64,000 nt of DNA from Parasponia andersonii (GCA_002914805.1 JXTB01000005.1:1566940-1630939), one strand, 5' to 3'. Positions 48,808 through 62,477 are shown, counted from the first letter of the stretch. Translations and numbers: made by a program. The notes: generated by a model from the letters alone, not told the origin.

Positions 48808-51800
48808 TTAAGAATCCTGGCGAAAAGAAAGCCTGCTTGGTGAATCAATTCTCACAATGAATTCATCCTCAGCACCAGAATCATCACTAGAATCTTCAGG
48901 TACAGGATTCTCCTTCGAAGCTGTACTTTGAAGTGATTTTGAAATAATTTCTCCAGTGAAATTTCTCCCTTCTAAGTTCTTCACCGTAGCAGACCCATCT
49001 GATCTAACAGAAACAAGTGGACGGTCCTGATCCGAAGGCATCATAGGATATGACACGCTATGTAATGGCTTAACTAGATTACTTCCTGGATAACTTCGAA
49101 TGCGCCTATGGATGTTAACCTTGCAAAATAAAAAAGAGAGTGAGTCTTTCAAAAAAAAAAAAAAAAGGATAGCGAGTTTTAATCAAGAGGTAAGGCTCAG
49201 AATACTCGGTCATCCCTAAACTTCAAAGTCTAATGGCTAATAAAACTGGAATTTTTTTTTCTTGGCTCAAGTATTTAGAACTGAACATACAGTGCTGCCA
49301 TAAATGCTCAAATGCATTGCTTTAGCAGAAAGGCTTTTGGCATGTCGACTGATCCCTTCAACATTCTGCTTATGGTGCCTTTTCTTGTAGAAGTGTTCCG
49401 GCCAACTCATAAGACCACCATGTTCTCGACTAAGAGGTCTATGGGGGTTATTTCCAGAATGAGGTACAAATGAGGATGACCTTCTCTGGAGTCTACTTTC
49501 TGAGTCAAGTGCAGCAATATTGAAAAAAATTACTCTTGCTCTCGTTTCAACTAGATAAGTGGATGCTTGATGAGAAAAACTGGCCCCTTTGATGGCTGTT
49601 ATCATGAAAAGTAAGAAGATTAGTTTTAAGACAAACAGATATAAGATAAGACTTCATTATGACTTCTGCTGAATTATATTCATGAATTTGTTAAATGCGT
49701 ACAAAAGTATTTTAGTTGGGATACAATTTAGACTGTTTACAAAAGCATATCCTCAGATGTGAGCTTAATTTACCTGTTGTATCAAGATTTTGAAAGCTTT
49801 GATTCGCATGTGAAGGCAAGAGAGCTGAAGGTGATGTAATCAGTTCTTGGGTGCCTTGGGTTTTGATGAATCCTTCTAATAAAAAACCAATGGAGTGGTG
49901 GGGAATTTCTATCATCTCTCCCCTAATGTATATGGTCATGATTGAGCTTTCAGCAACAAGACCTCTTAAATCTTGCATTGTTATTTTCTCAAATATTTGA
50001 GGGAGCAACAGTTTGACAAGAATAATAGCACTTTCCTGCGTAATGAAAAATACAATGAACCAAATATAAAATGAACGCATCAGAATATATTCAGTTTATA
50101 TTACAACACAATCAACGTTCCATTCACTTCACATCTTTATATGAAAAATATAATTAAACGTAGTTTTGAGAAAGCATCATTTTCTGTACAAGCTGCAATT
50201 AACATGTATAGTTGGAAATAATTTAAAAATAAATATAAAGTTCCTTAACCAGAGGGGAAAGAAAATCATTCAGGTTCCACAACAAGGAATCCAAGATTTT
50301 AGTATTTCTATTTAGCTTTTGCTTTTTACTTTTAGAAGCCAAAAGCCAAGAATGACAATTAGAGCTATTCACTTGATGAGAGCTGTTACTAAATTAAACC
50401 TAGTATACCTGCCACAGGAAGTCTTCTACTGAAGGATCAGACCTTAGCAGAGAAACTATATTGTCTGTTTCAATAAAGAAACAGAAAACCACAGAATCTG
50501 TTACTATGTCAGAGACGTATGGTTTTCCAGTTAGCACTTCATATAGACCCAAAGTACTCCCATGAGTAAAAGTTGGGTGTAATGAATGTTTGCTCTTTAA
50601 GCTCTTACTCGTCCACTGCAAAACATGAACATCATTTAGTGGAACTTTCCATAAGCAACATTAGAAGGTATTGCCAAGATATTCTTTGATTACCTTGACC
50701 ACCCCATTGGAAATAAGCCAAATACCATTAGGTTTTGAACCTTCCCTGTAAAGTGTTACACCACGTAGTTTCATCATTTCTTTGGTTGAACTTTCTAGCG
50801 GTTTACAAACAGAAGATGGAAGAGCCCCCATGAAAGGATGGACACTAATCATCTCTCTTATTTTTGGAACTTTTACTAATGGAGGATTTCTTAGAAGCTT
50901 TTTCAAGTCAGTCTGCACAGAATATTTCAGAAATTACATTCAAGCAATAAACAGTTATGAACAAATTGCATGAAAAGAAAGCAAAGAGATTATGAACACT
51001 TACCTGAACGGCATCATGAAGATGCAGCATCTCCTTCTCTTCCAATAGACCAACCTTTTCAAGATTTTGAACATAATCAATTAGATGGTTCAGCACTGAG
51101 TATGTTACTTGTCTGGTTTTCACAACGTGCAAAACCTGAAAATAAAGATACCCAGGTTCAAGAAAATTCCCAAATTTAGACACTGAAATAACATTTTCTT
51201 GCTTACCTGTCTTTTAAGCAAAAGTAGAAAGAGTAACTGGTGGGGAAAAAAAATTACTCGAATATGAATCTAATACAATTGGCCGACAAGATATAATTGG
51301 GAATTTGAATAACAAACCTGAGGAAATGTAACACGAACATCTTCCAGAAATGTTCTTGCTTCTTCTCCTTCTGCCTCACTTTCATTATTGACAATAGAAG
51401 CAACATCACTGTCACCTAAATGATAAATAGATGCAAAGGAAATAATAATTGCTTGTCAAGTAAAGTAATTACATAGCTCGTTCCTTTCCGGTAATGGCAT
51501 TTTAAGAGCACAAAATAATAATTAACTTAAAGTACCAAATTCAAAAGAATAATTGATTGATCAGCTGATTTCCCTTTTCTAGTTGGTAACGGATATTGCA
51601 CTTCTTAAATAACAAGGCACATATCATTTAGAAGTGAAGGATGGCAAAAGAAGATTACTCCAGAGTCATTAAAAAAATAGTAATAATAAAATAAATGAAA
51701 TAAAAACAAACAAAAATGAAAAAGAGAACAAAAACGGAACAAACAATGCCACGCATGCATGCATGCATAAACACAACACGCAAGCACAAATGGTCGTCCT

Positions 51801-54800
51801 AGCATGCATGTTTTGAACAGATAATAAAAGGAGGTGAATATATGTACCTCCCAATTAAGCTTCTTTACAATAAATGTAAAGAAAATTGTTGGATTGTAGC
51901 AGTTAGTGTACAGCAATGATAGGTTTTGTTGTCGCTGTTAAGGATCTTATTCTATAATGTCAATCCCTATTATCAAGAGATTTTAATTTTTGGTTGATTT
52001 TTCCTGATTTGGTTTGATTCTGATTTGGTTAGATTAGTTTCTTTTCTTGTCACCTGTTCTGTCTATATATTGCTGTAATAAGTTTGTTGTAAATTATTGA
52101 AAAATATCTTTCATCCCATCTGTTTTACGTCATGGTATCATGGCAGTAGGCTCTTTTCTGGAATTCTTTTCTTCGCAATGGGTTTGATTGTAGCCTTCAT
52201 TGCTGCAAGTTTTTTTTGTTCCATTTATCTTTGTTTTATCTCGCTGACTACCTTTATTGTCCTGTTCCCTAAACCCTGCTTCCCATATTATTGTTCCCTA
52301 AACCCTACTTCCCATATTATTGTTCTCTCTTCATTCACCGTGTCCACAAACGAAACCTTAGGAAACTCTGTTCAAACAGATGAAGCCAACTCAAACCAGA
52401 TGACGGGAGACTTGCAGAATGTACGAGCGGGCAACAAATTGGCTGAGAAAAATTATCTCAAGTGGTCACAATTTGTCAAAACGTACTTGAAAGGCAAAGG
52501 AAGACTCAGCCATATACTCGGAACAGAATCCAAAAAGGAGACTCAAAATTTGAACCTAATTCGATGATCATGTCATGGCTGTGGGATTCAATGGATCCTG
52601 CGATTAGTGATAATTGTATGTTTCTGACAACAGCAAAGGAGATTTGGGACTTTATTCATTGAACTTATTCGAAAGCACGTAATGCAGCCCAAATTTATGA
52701 CATTAAGGTGAAAGCAAGTGCGACAAAATAAGGAGGAAAAACTGTGACAGAAAACGCCAATTTGCTGCAGAAACTATGGCAGGAACTCGATCATTATCGA
52801 GTGTTTGAGATGAAATGTCCAAAGGATGCTGCAATCTTGAAGAATTTTATTGAGAAGGATCGAGTTTATGACTTCCTAGCTGGACTCAACCCAGAATTCG
52901 ATCAGGTTTGGGTTCAGATACTCGGAAAAGATAAGCCACCGCCATTGGAGGAGACAATTTCTTTAATCCGAGCAGAAGAAAGTCGAAGGAGAGTTATGCT
53001 TGAGCCTCAAGCCATAGATGGTTCAGCCTTGATCACCAAGTCTGAACAAAATTAGACTCAAGAACAAGGAAAAACCGACCAGTCTAGATTTTCTGGAAGA
53101 GATAACAAGGACAACTGTTGGAGAGACAACAAGGATAACTTATGGTGCACGTACTGTAAGAAGCCTGGACATACCCAGGAGCGTTGCTGGAAATTAAATG
53201 GTAAACCACTAAGTCAAGAATGGGGAAATCGAGGAGGGCAACAGAAATCCCAAGCCCATATGTCAAAATGTACTAATCAGAGTGAAGGACAGGAGAAAAA
53301 GAGGATTCAATAGCCAAGAGATTGAGAAACACAAGGGATTGATTGGATCTCTTGAAAAGCCTTCTGGTACATGTTCATTGGCATTCTCAGGTAAGTCTTC
53401 CCTTCCTTTTGGATTACATGTCTCAGAAGAGTGTTTGGTCAATAATTGGATAATTGATTCAAAAGCCACCACATGTGACTTACACTTCACAATATTTCAG
53501 CACCTATACACCGTGTTCTAGTAGTAGGAAAATTGTGGTGGCAAATGGATCTCTTGCTACAGTTGCTGGAATAGGAGATACATATGTGACACTGTCATTC
53601 ATTCTTAAAAATGTCCTCCATGTGCCAAAATTGTTTGCTAATCTTGTTTCAATTCAAAAACTCTCAAAAGACCTAAATTGCCTTGCTATCTTTCACCCCT
53701 TTTACTGTGTCTTTCAGGAGCAAGGTCCGGGGAAGAAGATTGGACTTGCTAAGGAAAGGAATTGGCTGTTCTATCTGGACACACCTGAGATTTCAAAGAA
53801 AGTCATAAATAATGTGTCTTTTCTTAGTTCTTCGAATAAAAATACTATTTGACTTTATCATCTTCGTCTAGGTCATCCTTCTTTTAGAGTCTTAAAAAAG
53901 TCATGTTTCTGTCTTTGTTTAAGGGATTGGATGTTATAGAGTTTCATTGTGAAATTCGTGAGATTGCAAAACATACTCGTGTACTTTTCCCTATTAGCAA
54001 TAATCGATATTCTTGTCCTTTTGAGTTAATTCATAGTGATATTTGGGGGCCATCTACAATTCCAAATATCTAGGGGTCTCGTTGGTTTGTCTCTGATTGA
54101 TGATTGCACTAGGGTAACATGGATATTCTTGATGAAACAAAAATTTGATGCTAGTCGTATTGTCCCTAACTTCCACTCCATGATTCAAAATCAAAGTGGG
54201 GTAAAAATAAAGAGCTTTAGGTTTGACAATGCAAGAGATTATTTTAATCAGATTTTGTCCCCATGCTTCCAAAAAGAATGTATTATTCATGAATCATCAT
54301 GTGTGTCCACACCATAACAAAAATAGGATAGCTGAGAGGAAGAATGACTATTTACTCAATACTACTCGGGTATTGTTATTTCAGGGGAATGTTCCGAAAA
54401 ATTATTGGGGAGAAGCAGTTTTTACAGCCACTCACATGATAAATAAATTACCCTCACGAACACTAAATTTCAAAACACCCATGGAAACCTTGGCCATATT
54501 TTATCCACATGTCAAATTATCAAATGGCCTCGTACCAAAATTTTCGGGTGTACCTCGTTTGTCCACATTCATAGCCAAAATAGAGGAAAACTAGATCCTA
54601 GCACAGTCAAATGTGTGTTTCTTGGCTATTCATCAACACAAAAAAGGGTACAAGTGCTATCATCCTCCTTCAAGAAAACTATACATTTCTACGGATGTTA
54701 TCTTTGCTGAAAACAAACCATATTTCAGTCTTATCGTTAGTGGGAGATTCTTATGGAACATAAAGACTGTTTAGACTGTTTCTTTGGACCCCCTGACTTA

Positions 54801-57423
54801 CCCATGGCTCCATCTTCTTCATCTCATCAACAAAATGATCAAAGTCCCACAAAGCCCGTAGAACCTATAGAGTCAGTTCCAATTCCTATTCTGAATATCT
54901 TTGAATCTATCCCGGAAGAAGTGTCAACTCCTATTCCTGCCCCTGCTCGTCCTTATGACTTGATGAGATTTCCTAAGGTGTATTCAAGGAAAAAGGTTGT
55001 TCCAGACCTGACACAAGTCCAGAATGATTTCTTGAGCCATGTTACTGAAGATGAGGTATGTTCTGATCTTTCTCCAATACAATCTGTTGAAATTGAAATA
55101 AGAGATCTAGACTTACCTATTGCTATTAGAAAAAGCACTAGAGAATGCACCAAATGACGTATGTATCCTCTGTCCCATTATGTATCACTTAGATGGTTGT
55201 CACTAGAACATAAAAATTTCATTGTGAGTCTAAACACCATATTTGTTCCAAACACTTTGTCTGAGGCACTATCAAAAAGGGAATGGAGGAATGCTATGAG
55301 AGAAGAGATGGAGACTCTAGAAAAAAATAAGACATGGGAGATTGTTGATAAACCAAAAGGAAAAAATTTAGTGGGTTGTAAATGGGTTTACACTTTGAAA
55401 TACAAGGTTGATGGCTCTCTTGAGAGATATAAGGCAAGATTGGTTGCTAAGGGCTATACTCAGACATATGGAATCGACTACCAAGAAACATTTGCTCCTG
55501 TGGCCAAGACGAATACTGTGAGATTTTTGTTATCTTTGGCAGCTCATTTCGATTGGCAACTACAACAGTATGATGTGAAAAATGATTTTTTTGCATGGTG
55601 AACTAGAAGAGGAAATATATATGAACATTTCTCCTGGATTTGAAGGAGAAAAGACAACTAACAAGGTGTGTAAGTCGAGAAAGGCCCTATACGGACTAAA
55701 ACAATTCCCTAGAGCCTGGTTTGGGAGATTTGATAGAGTAATGAAGGAGATAGGATAGAAGCAGAGCTAAGGAGATCACACTCTCTTCATCAAACACTTG
55801 GCCTCAGGTAGAGTGACAACTCTCCTAGTATACGTTGGTGACATCATTGTTACAGGGAATGATGAGAAAGAAAAACGGAACTTGAGACAATGTTTGATTA
55901 AAGAGTTTGAAATCAAGGAACTTGGAAAACTAAAGTATTTCCTTGGAATTGAAGTCTCATTCAAGCAAGGAATTCTCATCTCACAGCAAAAGTATGTGAC
56001 AGATCTCTTGAGGGAACCAAGAAAACTTGGTTGTAAACTTGTAGCAACGCCGATTAAGCCAAACCAGAGATTAGGAGAAGCAAAAGAAGAACCTATTGTA
56101 GATAAAGAGGCAAATCAGAGATTGGTAGAAAAACTGATCTATCTTGCTCATACAAGATCTAATATAGCATACTCAGTGAGCATCATTAGTCAATTCATGT
56201 ATGATCCGAGGGAAATACATCTCCAAGCTACTTATCGTGTGCTTCACTACCTAAAAGGAAGCCCAGGAAAAGGAAATTTGTTCAAGAAAAATGATAAGAC
56301 TCACTCTAGAAACCTATACAGATGTCGACTACACTGGCTCAACAGTGGATAGAAGATCAATGACAGGCTATTATGCTTTCCTTTGTGGAAATTTTGTAAC
56401 TTGAGGAGTAAAAAGCAGAATGTCGTGGCAAGATCTAGTGCTGAATCAGAATTCAGGGCAACGTAAATTATTATGGTTAAAAATCATTCTGGATGATTTT
56501 AAAGTTATGTATGAAGGCCCCATGAAGCTGTATTACGATAATAAGTCACCAATTAACATTGCACATAATCCAGAGCAACATGATAGGGCAAAGCATATTG
56601 AAATTGACTGACACTTCATCAAGGAAAAACTAGAAGAACGGTTAATCTGCATGTCCTACGTACCTTCAGGGAATCAACTAGTAGATATTCTAACTAAGGG
56701 ACTTAACAACTCTATTTTTCAACCAATTATTTTCAAGCTGGGAATGAAAGATATCTATTCTCCAGCTTGAGGGGGAGTATTTGATTGTAGCAGTTAGTGT
56801 ACAGCTATGATAGGTTTTTTGTAGCAGTTAGGGATCTTATTCTATAGTGTCAATCCATGTTATCAAGGGATTTAATTTTTTGGTTAATTTTTCCAGATTT
56901 GGTTTGATTATGATTTGGTTAGATTAGTTTCTTTTCCTGTCACCTGATCAGTCTATATATTGTTGTAAATTATTGAAAAATATCTTTCAGCCCATCTGTT
57001 TTATGTTAGAAATGTAAGAGTAGAATAGATTTATGAACCCACACAATTGCATTTATACATAAAATAAACCACTAGGAAATGAGGCCAGTTATGAATGAAC
57101 ACATTGAACATGTATTTATGCAGAAAAATGATAAACGTGAACAGCGGCGATGACTACCACTAGTTTTTCAATGATTCAGAAATTTTGCAATGTATAACTA
57201 TGCATGCTCTTGAGTTATTAGAGTTTGCATGTAATCTATGATTGGTTAAATATGTTTCGCTGTCATATTATTAGAAATTTTGCCATATAAAACTATGCAA
57301 CCTTTGGATCAGAGTTCGCAAGTAATCTATAATTGGTTAAAAATCAAAGCTGATGATCACCAAATATGATACGTACCATTGCTCATATATATGTCTATAA
57401 ATAAATGAATATAAGAATATAAA

Positions 57424-57455
<32 letters not shown>

Positions 57456-59993
57456 TGAAAAAACCACTAGGAAAGTGTGTTACCTATAAAATCATGGAGT
57501 TGCTGTCTTGCTATTCTATGGGCACGAAGAAAGGCAGCACAAATGTAACATGCAGATTCCAACCTCTCCACAGTGAAATATGTGACTAACTTTTGTGGAC
57601 AAATGCTTCTTTGGAGAAATTTGTAATAATTTGGAAAATTAACGTGAGTTTTTAAACCTCTCCAGTCACATAAAGGCCCATTTGAAACAAAATCAAGTGC
57701 CTCGTCCACTGATAGCATCAAAATATTTGCAGTAGACTGAGTAATCCTTCCCTCATCAAGCATCCCCCAATAAGCAGCTTGGACACCTAATCAGAAACAT
57801 GTTCTTAAAATTAATATAGGTAGTCATAGTTAAATATAAAGAATTAATTTCACAACATGATCAAACCAATAGAGATGGTCCTTTAAAGAGATCCAAGATA
57901 TCTGTCTTTGCAATCATTAGTATAGATGACTTCCTTTGTAAAGGGAAATATATAGCATATAAATTGATAGAACATATTAAAAAAAATGAAGGAGCGGATA
58001 AATAAATAAACAAATAAAAGAGAATTTGTGAGATTAGTCATGCACGACATTAACTGAAACTCAAGGAATCGAGTAAACTATGGGAAGAACACATATGATT
58101 TTATAAAAAAGAGTAAGCAGTAAAGGTATGAACTACCAAAATATAAGGAGAAAATTCAAAACAATCACAAAGCATCCTTCCAACTCAAGTGAAAGACAGA
58201 AAGGAGTCTGTTAAAACTCCTTTGAAGAAGATGTCCACAAGGAAGTCAAATTATATCCTGAAGATTACGCACAACGGGAAACTGATGATATCCATCTAAA
58301 CAGCTGTCCTCCTTCTGACTTCAAACACAGAAACCATTCCAACTACTAACAATATTTCATTTGAAAGAAGCCATATATTCTAGAACTTTAAAAATATGAA
58401 TTTAATAATTCATGTGGTATGCCATGGGCTGAAATTTCTCATGAAGTTTGAGAAACCACAGAATTCTGGACGTAGATCCGATGGTATATCCGGAAAAACC
58501 GCAGAAAGGACATAACAGTACAATTGAACTTCCTAAAGAACCTTGCTAGTGGTGAAGGTTAAGAATTATGAACAGGAGGTAGAACTGAAACTGATCATAG
58601 TTAAATTTACCATTCAAAAAGCGTACTCGTATATCCTTCAAGTTCATGGGGTTCAGATTATTATCAATTTCGGATGCATTATGTGGGTGCACACGTTCCC
58701 CTTCAATGTTATTTAAGCTTGAAATATATTGTTTCACTGTGGGCCAGTCAGCAGGTCCCAGTTCCTCATCTTCCCCAAGATCACCAAAAGCCTCCAGTGC
58801 TTTGTTCAACATTTCGTATTTAGTGTAATCTAATATGCGCCTCTGCCATAAAGATATACATAAAAAACAAATCCAAAAGGAAGGAAAAGTGTTAAAATCA
58901 CATAACTAACAGAAACCGTACAGAAGCATAAATTACTCCATGGAAATAATGATACTAGGCCAGGAAATTATCTTCTAAGTAGAAGTTTCTACTGGAAAAT
59001 TTACACAACTCCTTGGGACTACTTAGCTCACATGATAAGGACAACAAAAGTACGAAGGTAATCAGAAACATATTGGCACCATTAACATGCATATCTTGGA
59101 GCAAACAGCCCCTTTCGACATTTAGATATTTTCTCCTCTTCACAGCAGACAAGAATGCCGGAGACATTGTTAGGGAACACTTGAAGGGTGTTGTTTGCAA
59201 TGCAAAGAAAGATACAAGTTCTTTCTCCCTTAATTGGATGTCCAAGTTCCAATGGAAACACAGTAATTTCAGACCAAGACCAGGAATCAGGAATTAATTT
59301 GAATTTTGATATTTCCATTTCATTACTTTTTATTCTATATATTTTCTCATAAAATTGGTTCTCAAATGAACATATGCTTTCGGATTAATAATGACCACTT
59401 AAGTTCAAGTTTTCAAATATGAGGTCAATGTCCCATCATAAGCAATGGAATACTCCATCTAACAAAAGGAAGGATATCGATTGACATTTTTCAGAGAGCA
59501 GTGATCCTCACCTTTGCTGCTGATAGCTTATCCATATCCAGTAGGTGTAAAGCGAATTGTGTGGTTGAACCATTCACAATAAGAGTCAAGAAAACAATTC
59601 CACCGGTAAAGAAAACAAACTGCAAAGGAGAAAAATAATTGTGTTAGCATATCAATAAATTAAATTTATAACTGCATTCAAACAACACGATTTGTAACTA
59701 ATCTAAATTACAAAACTCTCATACATGTAACCAAAATAGATATAACAGACGTACCAAAGTTCCTGTTTGAGGACTGAGGAGCGGTGAACTGTCACTAGAA
59801 CGCTAATAGACAAAAAAGCAGAGAAATTAGAGTCAGGAGATACTCAAGGAACAAAAGAGCAAGAACATTACCGAAAATACAATCATGTAGCAGCCACTCA
59901 TTAATATAGCAATTAGCTTCCCCCAGGGAATATGATAACACATCAAGCTTTGAAGGAACTTGTTTTACCGCCTACTAAGTTTAACAGAAAGTG

Positions 59994-60024
<31 letters not shown>

Positions 60025-62442
60025 GTATGTACATATAAACAAATTTGAGGTTTTCTTAACCTTCAAAATAGATGAAACTCCAAATGTCTAGACTTTATGT
60101 ACTTGGCCGCAATTCTTTCTGCTTTGTTATTTTCTTGTCAAGGCCCAAAACTCTAGGGCTATTTCCCAACTTATATTCCAAAAATGCTTGTCTATTATCT
60201 AACATGAAACATTAATTACGTGCGTGAGAGTTACAGGCATACTTATATGCGAAATTGAGTATGTAGTTTTGCAATAATCATCATATTAACTTTTTTTTGA
60301 ATATCAAATCTTAAGATTTTAGGAGTTTTAGCCATTTCAAGAGTCTACGGCCAGATCCAAACATTAGTTTTATAGTGACAAAGGCCATATGGTTTCCAAG
60401 AAAAGCAGAAGCCTAAGATATTTGTCTACAAATTGCATCATAATTTTCATAGTTATAAATGCATCCACATGTAGGGGACATTTAAAAATTTTATAAAATT
60501 TCTAGGCTGAGAATTCTTCTTTTACTTATTTCAAAAGTTCACAGAGTTCTAAGATTTTTACGTGTTAGAAGTCTTTCTGTAACTTATGAGTTATACTCTG
60601 CTAGTTAGATACTTAAAATATTCAGAATCCAAACCTCAGTAGGGATATGCAGTAGAATAACTACAGAAACAGCTCATTGTAGTTCGAAATGTGGGTAATG
60701 AAATGTAAAATATTTTTCAGTGCAAGGCCCGTAACCTAATAAATAACACCAGCACCAACTAATTTACCATTTTTGGCCGCCAAATGAAATAACTTAGATG
60801 CTTATGAGGCAGTTGGAATACAATTTGTACATAGCACATATTTAAGTCTTCCCTTCGAAGGGTCTTAGAAATCACTAAACTTCCTACAATGAGCCTAACT
60901 TCCCTAAGCTTTTAGATCACAATTTATGAATCCTAAAATTCTTCACTAGAGAAAATATTTGATGGTTCCTTAATCTCTCCTACCTCATCAATTTTATTGG
61001 TTGAATAAAAACCTAAATCCCTACTGGCAATTTAATTGTAATAACATTGAGGGCAAGGATTCTATGAATACAGTACATGCAAAGATAGGCTAATGAGAGC
61101 ATAAATTAAGATACTACAGACAGTAAAAAAATTAATGACAAAACTTGCCTTGACAGACAAGGAAAGTGACAATGCAACAGCCCCTCGCAACCCTGACCAT
61201 ATGAGAATAATAGCCTCTTTCCAATCCAAACCATAGCCAAAATACCGTAGACAGGGGTATAACACTCCAACAACAATTACACGTGAAAGTTGTATATAAA
61301 CATAGAGAAGAACTAGGTAGGACCATGAATTTCCTGAAACATAAGTAATAGGAGTTATAAGCGTGCCTAGACATAATAGAGAAACATTATAACATGTAGA
61401 CAAACAAAAAGAGAAAAAATTAGCTCTTCAAAATTCTCTGCTCTTCAACATTTAAAACAGACTGTAATGAATACTGGTGAACTGAAAAACAGGCTTTTAT
61501 TCTTTTCTTTTCTTTTTTTTTTCCTTTTTATACTCGTGTCCATTTCTGATGCAATGGTCTATTTTCTTCCCATTTAAAGAGCAACTGTGGACAGTTTACG
61601 TCAAAAGCTTGAAGATTAGAACAATATCCAGAATTCCCTGCAGGGTCCGTGTTTACTTGGAGAACCTTTAGATCATGGCTTTTATTTTAGCTGCCCCATT
61701 AAATAGTCATGAAATCTTATCACATGCCAAGTCTGATGTCTCCAGGAAACCTTAACTGAATAGTTAGTGCTATTTATGCAATTCTCCACCAATATATACA
61801 TATATATAGGGAATCCAGTAGGGTCCCCCCCCCTAATATTGCTTCGCCTAATTAAAATTCATCACCCATAAAAAAGCATTAAATAATGTGTATTTATTTT
61901 TATTTTTTTTCTAATAAATCAAATCTTGATAGCCGTTAGACGACGAATGAATGGAAGAAAAAAAAACTATAGACATGTTTTAAAAAAAAAAACTACTTGA
62001 TTATGGCCCATATATATAGAGCACTAATCAAATAGATATATATATATATATATTTTACCTACCTATAGGTTTGTTCAATTAAAATTCATCACACGCATCT
62101 TTTCATGGTCTAAAATAGGGAGAGAAAAGCATTCAATAATAGATTTTTTTTTTTTTCCAACTACTCAAATTATAATAGTTGTTAGATAAATATGATCCAA
62201 CAATTAAAAATAATACTTATAAATAAATAAAAACAAAAAGTATATATATGATAGGAAATCATATATATTATATATATATATATATGAATCTATGTATTTA
62301 TATAGTGTTCTTGTCACCAACACAATGTAGCATGTTAAAAAGAAATTTTGTAGTCTATATAATACAAGTAAAGAGAATAGAAGAAGTACCACTTCGAAGG
62401 ACATCATCATCTCGAAGAACACCTTCAGCTATGACCACTCCA
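48808..62442 (-). CDS. SOS1: SOS1-type plasma-membrane Na+/H+ antiporter, 3' part
   Basis: Exports Na+ from the cytosol in exchange for H+; the salt-tolerance antiporter SOS1/NHX7. Thirteen exons: 62442-62390, 61333-61149, 59802-59755, 59619-59512, 58842-58611, 57786-57484, 51415-51318, 51135-51004, 50912-50694, 50615-50409, 50035-49774, 49595-49291 and 49119-48808 (stop TAA). All junctions are in phase and give about 820 residues; the family has about 1,150. The first exons cover the last membrane segments ([33 protein letters not shown]). Exons 9-10 hold the cyclic-nucleotide-binding-like domain ([32 protein letters not shown]). The C-terminus reads [13 protein letters not shown], the tail region that SOS2 kinase phosphorylates in Arabidopsis. 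The N-terminal third lies beyond the window. The exon 2 donor is GC. Intron 6 carries a Copia insertion. Confidence 0.93.
51887..52132 (+). repeat. Copia 5' LTR
   Basis: A 246-bp LTR starting TGTTGGATTG and ending ACGTCA, with a TATA-like tctatatat at 52062-52070. Confidence 0.85.
52330..53280 (+). pseudogene. Copia gag and zinc knuckle
   Basis: Copia gag readable in pieces. An N-terminal part contains [20 protein letters not shown] (about 52430-52490), which breaks by frameshift near 52540. A middle part has [11 protein letters not shown] and [16 protein letters not shown], and [19 protein letters not shown] follows. The nucleocapsid zinc knuckle [15 protein letters not shown] (C-x2-C-x4-H-x4-C, about 53145-53190) is intact. 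At least three stops interrupt the frame. Confidence 0.8.
53400..54320 (+). pseudogene. Copia protease and integrase
   Basis: The protease active site reads [10 protein letters not shown] where copia elements have WIIDSGAT, so the invariant G is replaced by K. The GAG-pre-integrase and integrase region shows [11 protein letters not shown] (about 53845), then [10 protein letters not shown] and [10 protein letters not shown] where the second catalytic D lies. The reading changes frame at least twice. Confidence 0.75.
55160..56770 (+). pseudogene. Copia reverse transcriptase and RNase H
   Basis: Copia RT landmarks are [49 protein letters not shown] in part, [16 protein letters not shown] and [10 protein letters not shown]. 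The catalytic YVDD box reads YVGD, so one metal-binding Asp is lost. The RNase H part shows [25 protein letters not shown] and ILTKGL. A frameshift and stops cover 55590-55800. Confidence 0.8.
56778..57008 (+). repeat. Copia 3' LTR
   Basis: A 231-bp copy matching the 5' LTR, with mutated termini (TATTTG for TGTTGG, TTA for TCA) and a short internal deletion near 56964. Confidence 0.85.
57178..57345. repeat. 95-bp diverged tandem duplication in SOS1 intron
   Basis: Two copies starting agaaattttgc (57178 and 57273) share actatgca, gtaatctat and attggttaaa. They are clearly diverged. Confidence 0.6.
57434..57455. repeat. (GA)n microsatellite in SOS1 intron
   Basis: A GA run preceded by a (TA)n run, 30 bases from the donor of the 57786-57484 exon. 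Confidence 0.85.
59998..60015. repeat. (AT)n microsatellite in SOS1 intron 2
   Basis: A short AT dinucleotide run followed by acacacac. Confidence 0.8.
61147..61148 (-). other. GC splice donor of SOS1 intron 2
   Basis: The exon ends GTCAAG and the intron begins GCAAGT, a match to the plant GC-AG donor consensus (AAG|GCAAGT). The next exon joins in frame at 59802 after an AG. There is no in-frame GT alternative nearby that keeps the conserved protein. Confidence 0.8.
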
Positions 62443-62477
62443 CTGCAAAAGAAAACAGACAATAGAATTAAATAAGA

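Larger units (their letters stand above)
51887..57008 (+). mobile_element. Ty1/copia LTR retrotransposon inside a SOS1 intron
   Basis: A complete but decayed element of 5.1 kb, opposite to the host gene. The 5' LTR (51887-52132) is followed by a Met-tRNA primer-binding-like tggtatca (52133-52140). Gag, protease, integrase, RT and RNase H follow in copia order. The classic copia border gagggggag (56770-56777 area) precedes the 3' LTR (56778-57008). Flanks aaaat (51882-51886) and gaaat (57009-57013) are a likely target duplication with one mismatch. The LTRs differ by about 20 substitutions plus a gap of about 16 bp, so the insertion is not recent. Confidence 0.9.

Noticed and set aside
59013..59318. 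ORFs of 78-96 codons on both strands
   Set aside because: They lie inside a SOS1 intron, match no family I know and overlap each other on opposite strands.
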